From the NCBI GenBank assembly GCA_036480375.1, contig JAZGGI010000042.1:84766-148765 (forward strand): DNA of 64,000 nt, in the 5' to 3' direction. This DNA comes from Candidatus Zixiibacteriota bacterium (GTDB taxonomy: Bacteria; Zixibacteria; MSB-5A5; GN15; JAAZOE01). Made by a program: the position numbers and the translations under genes. Below are positions 63,658-64,000 of this stretch, piece by piece. Positions within the stretch are counted from its first letter, which is position 1; each line of letters starts with the position of its first letter. The notes below the pieces were generated by a model. The model was given only the letters and a program-made list of their open reading frames with translations. It made no database searches and was not told the origin of the DNA.

Positions 63658-64000
63658 ATTTCTTATTCCGCCCATAGCGTAGTTTTAAACTTCCATGAAA
63701 AGTAAAATCAACAGACAATCCCGATAATATCCACCCAATGGGTGAGATACAAGTTGTTTGTTTTGTCAGTTGTCTATTTATCCCCAATGCCGTCCCGAAA
63801 AATACCCACGTCAAAGACGGCCCGGCTGCGGGGTAGGTTGATAGATTTAAATAAATATCTCATCCCAACCCTGAAGGGGCCTGTTGAAAAAGTCTTGAAA
63901 TGATCTTCAGCCTAAAGAATGGGGAAACATTTCGAATCGTAAGTTCTTGATACACGTCAGGTCACAATTTTGTTTTCACAAAATCAAGACCTGCCGCAAC
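63658..64000. other. Non-coding end of the window with an inverted repeat
   Basis: No gene is visible in 343 bases. At 63958-63993 an inverted repeat (CAGGTC at one end, GACCTG at the other, with ATTTTGT/ACAAAAT inside and three mismatched positions) could form a hairpin. It may be the edge of a dispersed repeat that continues past the window. Confidence 0.4.

Overview
The window comes from a bacterium with an outer membrane and anaerobic metabolism, of moderate G+C content. The evidence is signal peptides, outer-membrane beta-barrels, a DUF5916 protein, a ferredoxin-dependent 2-oxoacid oxidoreductase, rubrerythrin-like proteins, Rex, and a protein with two dockerin-type repeats. This mix suits an uncultured FCB-type lineage (candidate division Zixibacteria is my best guess). 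No rRNA or marker set is present, so the placement is inference. I saw no tRNA, rRNA or CRISPR array.

Region 1 (1-6.8 kb) holds a partial tricorn-like protease, an HD-GYP phosphodiesterase, a fused MsrB-MsrA, a serine carboxypeptidase and an outer-membrane barrel.

Region 2 (6.8-37.7 kb) is the centre of the window: a gene set for anaerobic degradation of benzoyl-CoA. Behind a TetR regulator with a strong promoter lie the four subunits of an ATP-dependent (class I, Bzd-like) benzoyl-CoA reductase, its ferredoxin and a large NAD(P)H:ferredoxin oxidoreductase. A second, unpaired member of the same reductase/dehydratase family follows with its own activase, then an ADP-forming acyl-CoA synthetase, a sodium:solute symporter and a ketopantoate reductase. 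The three enzymes that hydrate, oxidise and open the dearomatised ring (Had, Oah, Dch) end the run. Facing them is an SDR-thiolase-OB-fold operon suited to oxidising and cleaving the open-chain product. After a short insert of two exported proteins come a 2-oxoacid:ferredoxin oxidoreductase (KorDABC type), three molybdenum-hydroxylase maturation genes, and a thiolase with a fused hydroxyacyl-CoA dehydrogenase/enoyl-CoA hydratase. Together they could take up an aromatic acid, activate it to a CoA ester, reduce it with ferredoxin and ATP, open the ring and cleave the product to glutaryl-CoA and acetyl-CoA. Oxidation of 2-oxoglutarate, or NAD(P)H through the large oxidoreductase, would recharge the ferredoxin. 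A classical AMP-forming benzoate-CoA ligase and a glutaryl-CoA dehydrogenase are not in the window.

Region 3 (37.7-55 kb) holds envelope genes: a DUF5916 protein, a PD40 lipoprotein, a 2H phosphoesterase, two MacB-like permeases with a PadR regulator, an exported alpha/beta hydrolase with TPR repeats, fumarase C, and two tandem polytopic glycosyltransferase-like proteins.

Region 4 (55-64 kb) holds palindromic repeats and a broken REP-type transposase that carries such a repeat inside its frame, a HEPN-like gene, nnrD and lon in one overlapping operon, two ferritin-like genes, alanine racemase, and rex with a Rex-type operator in front.
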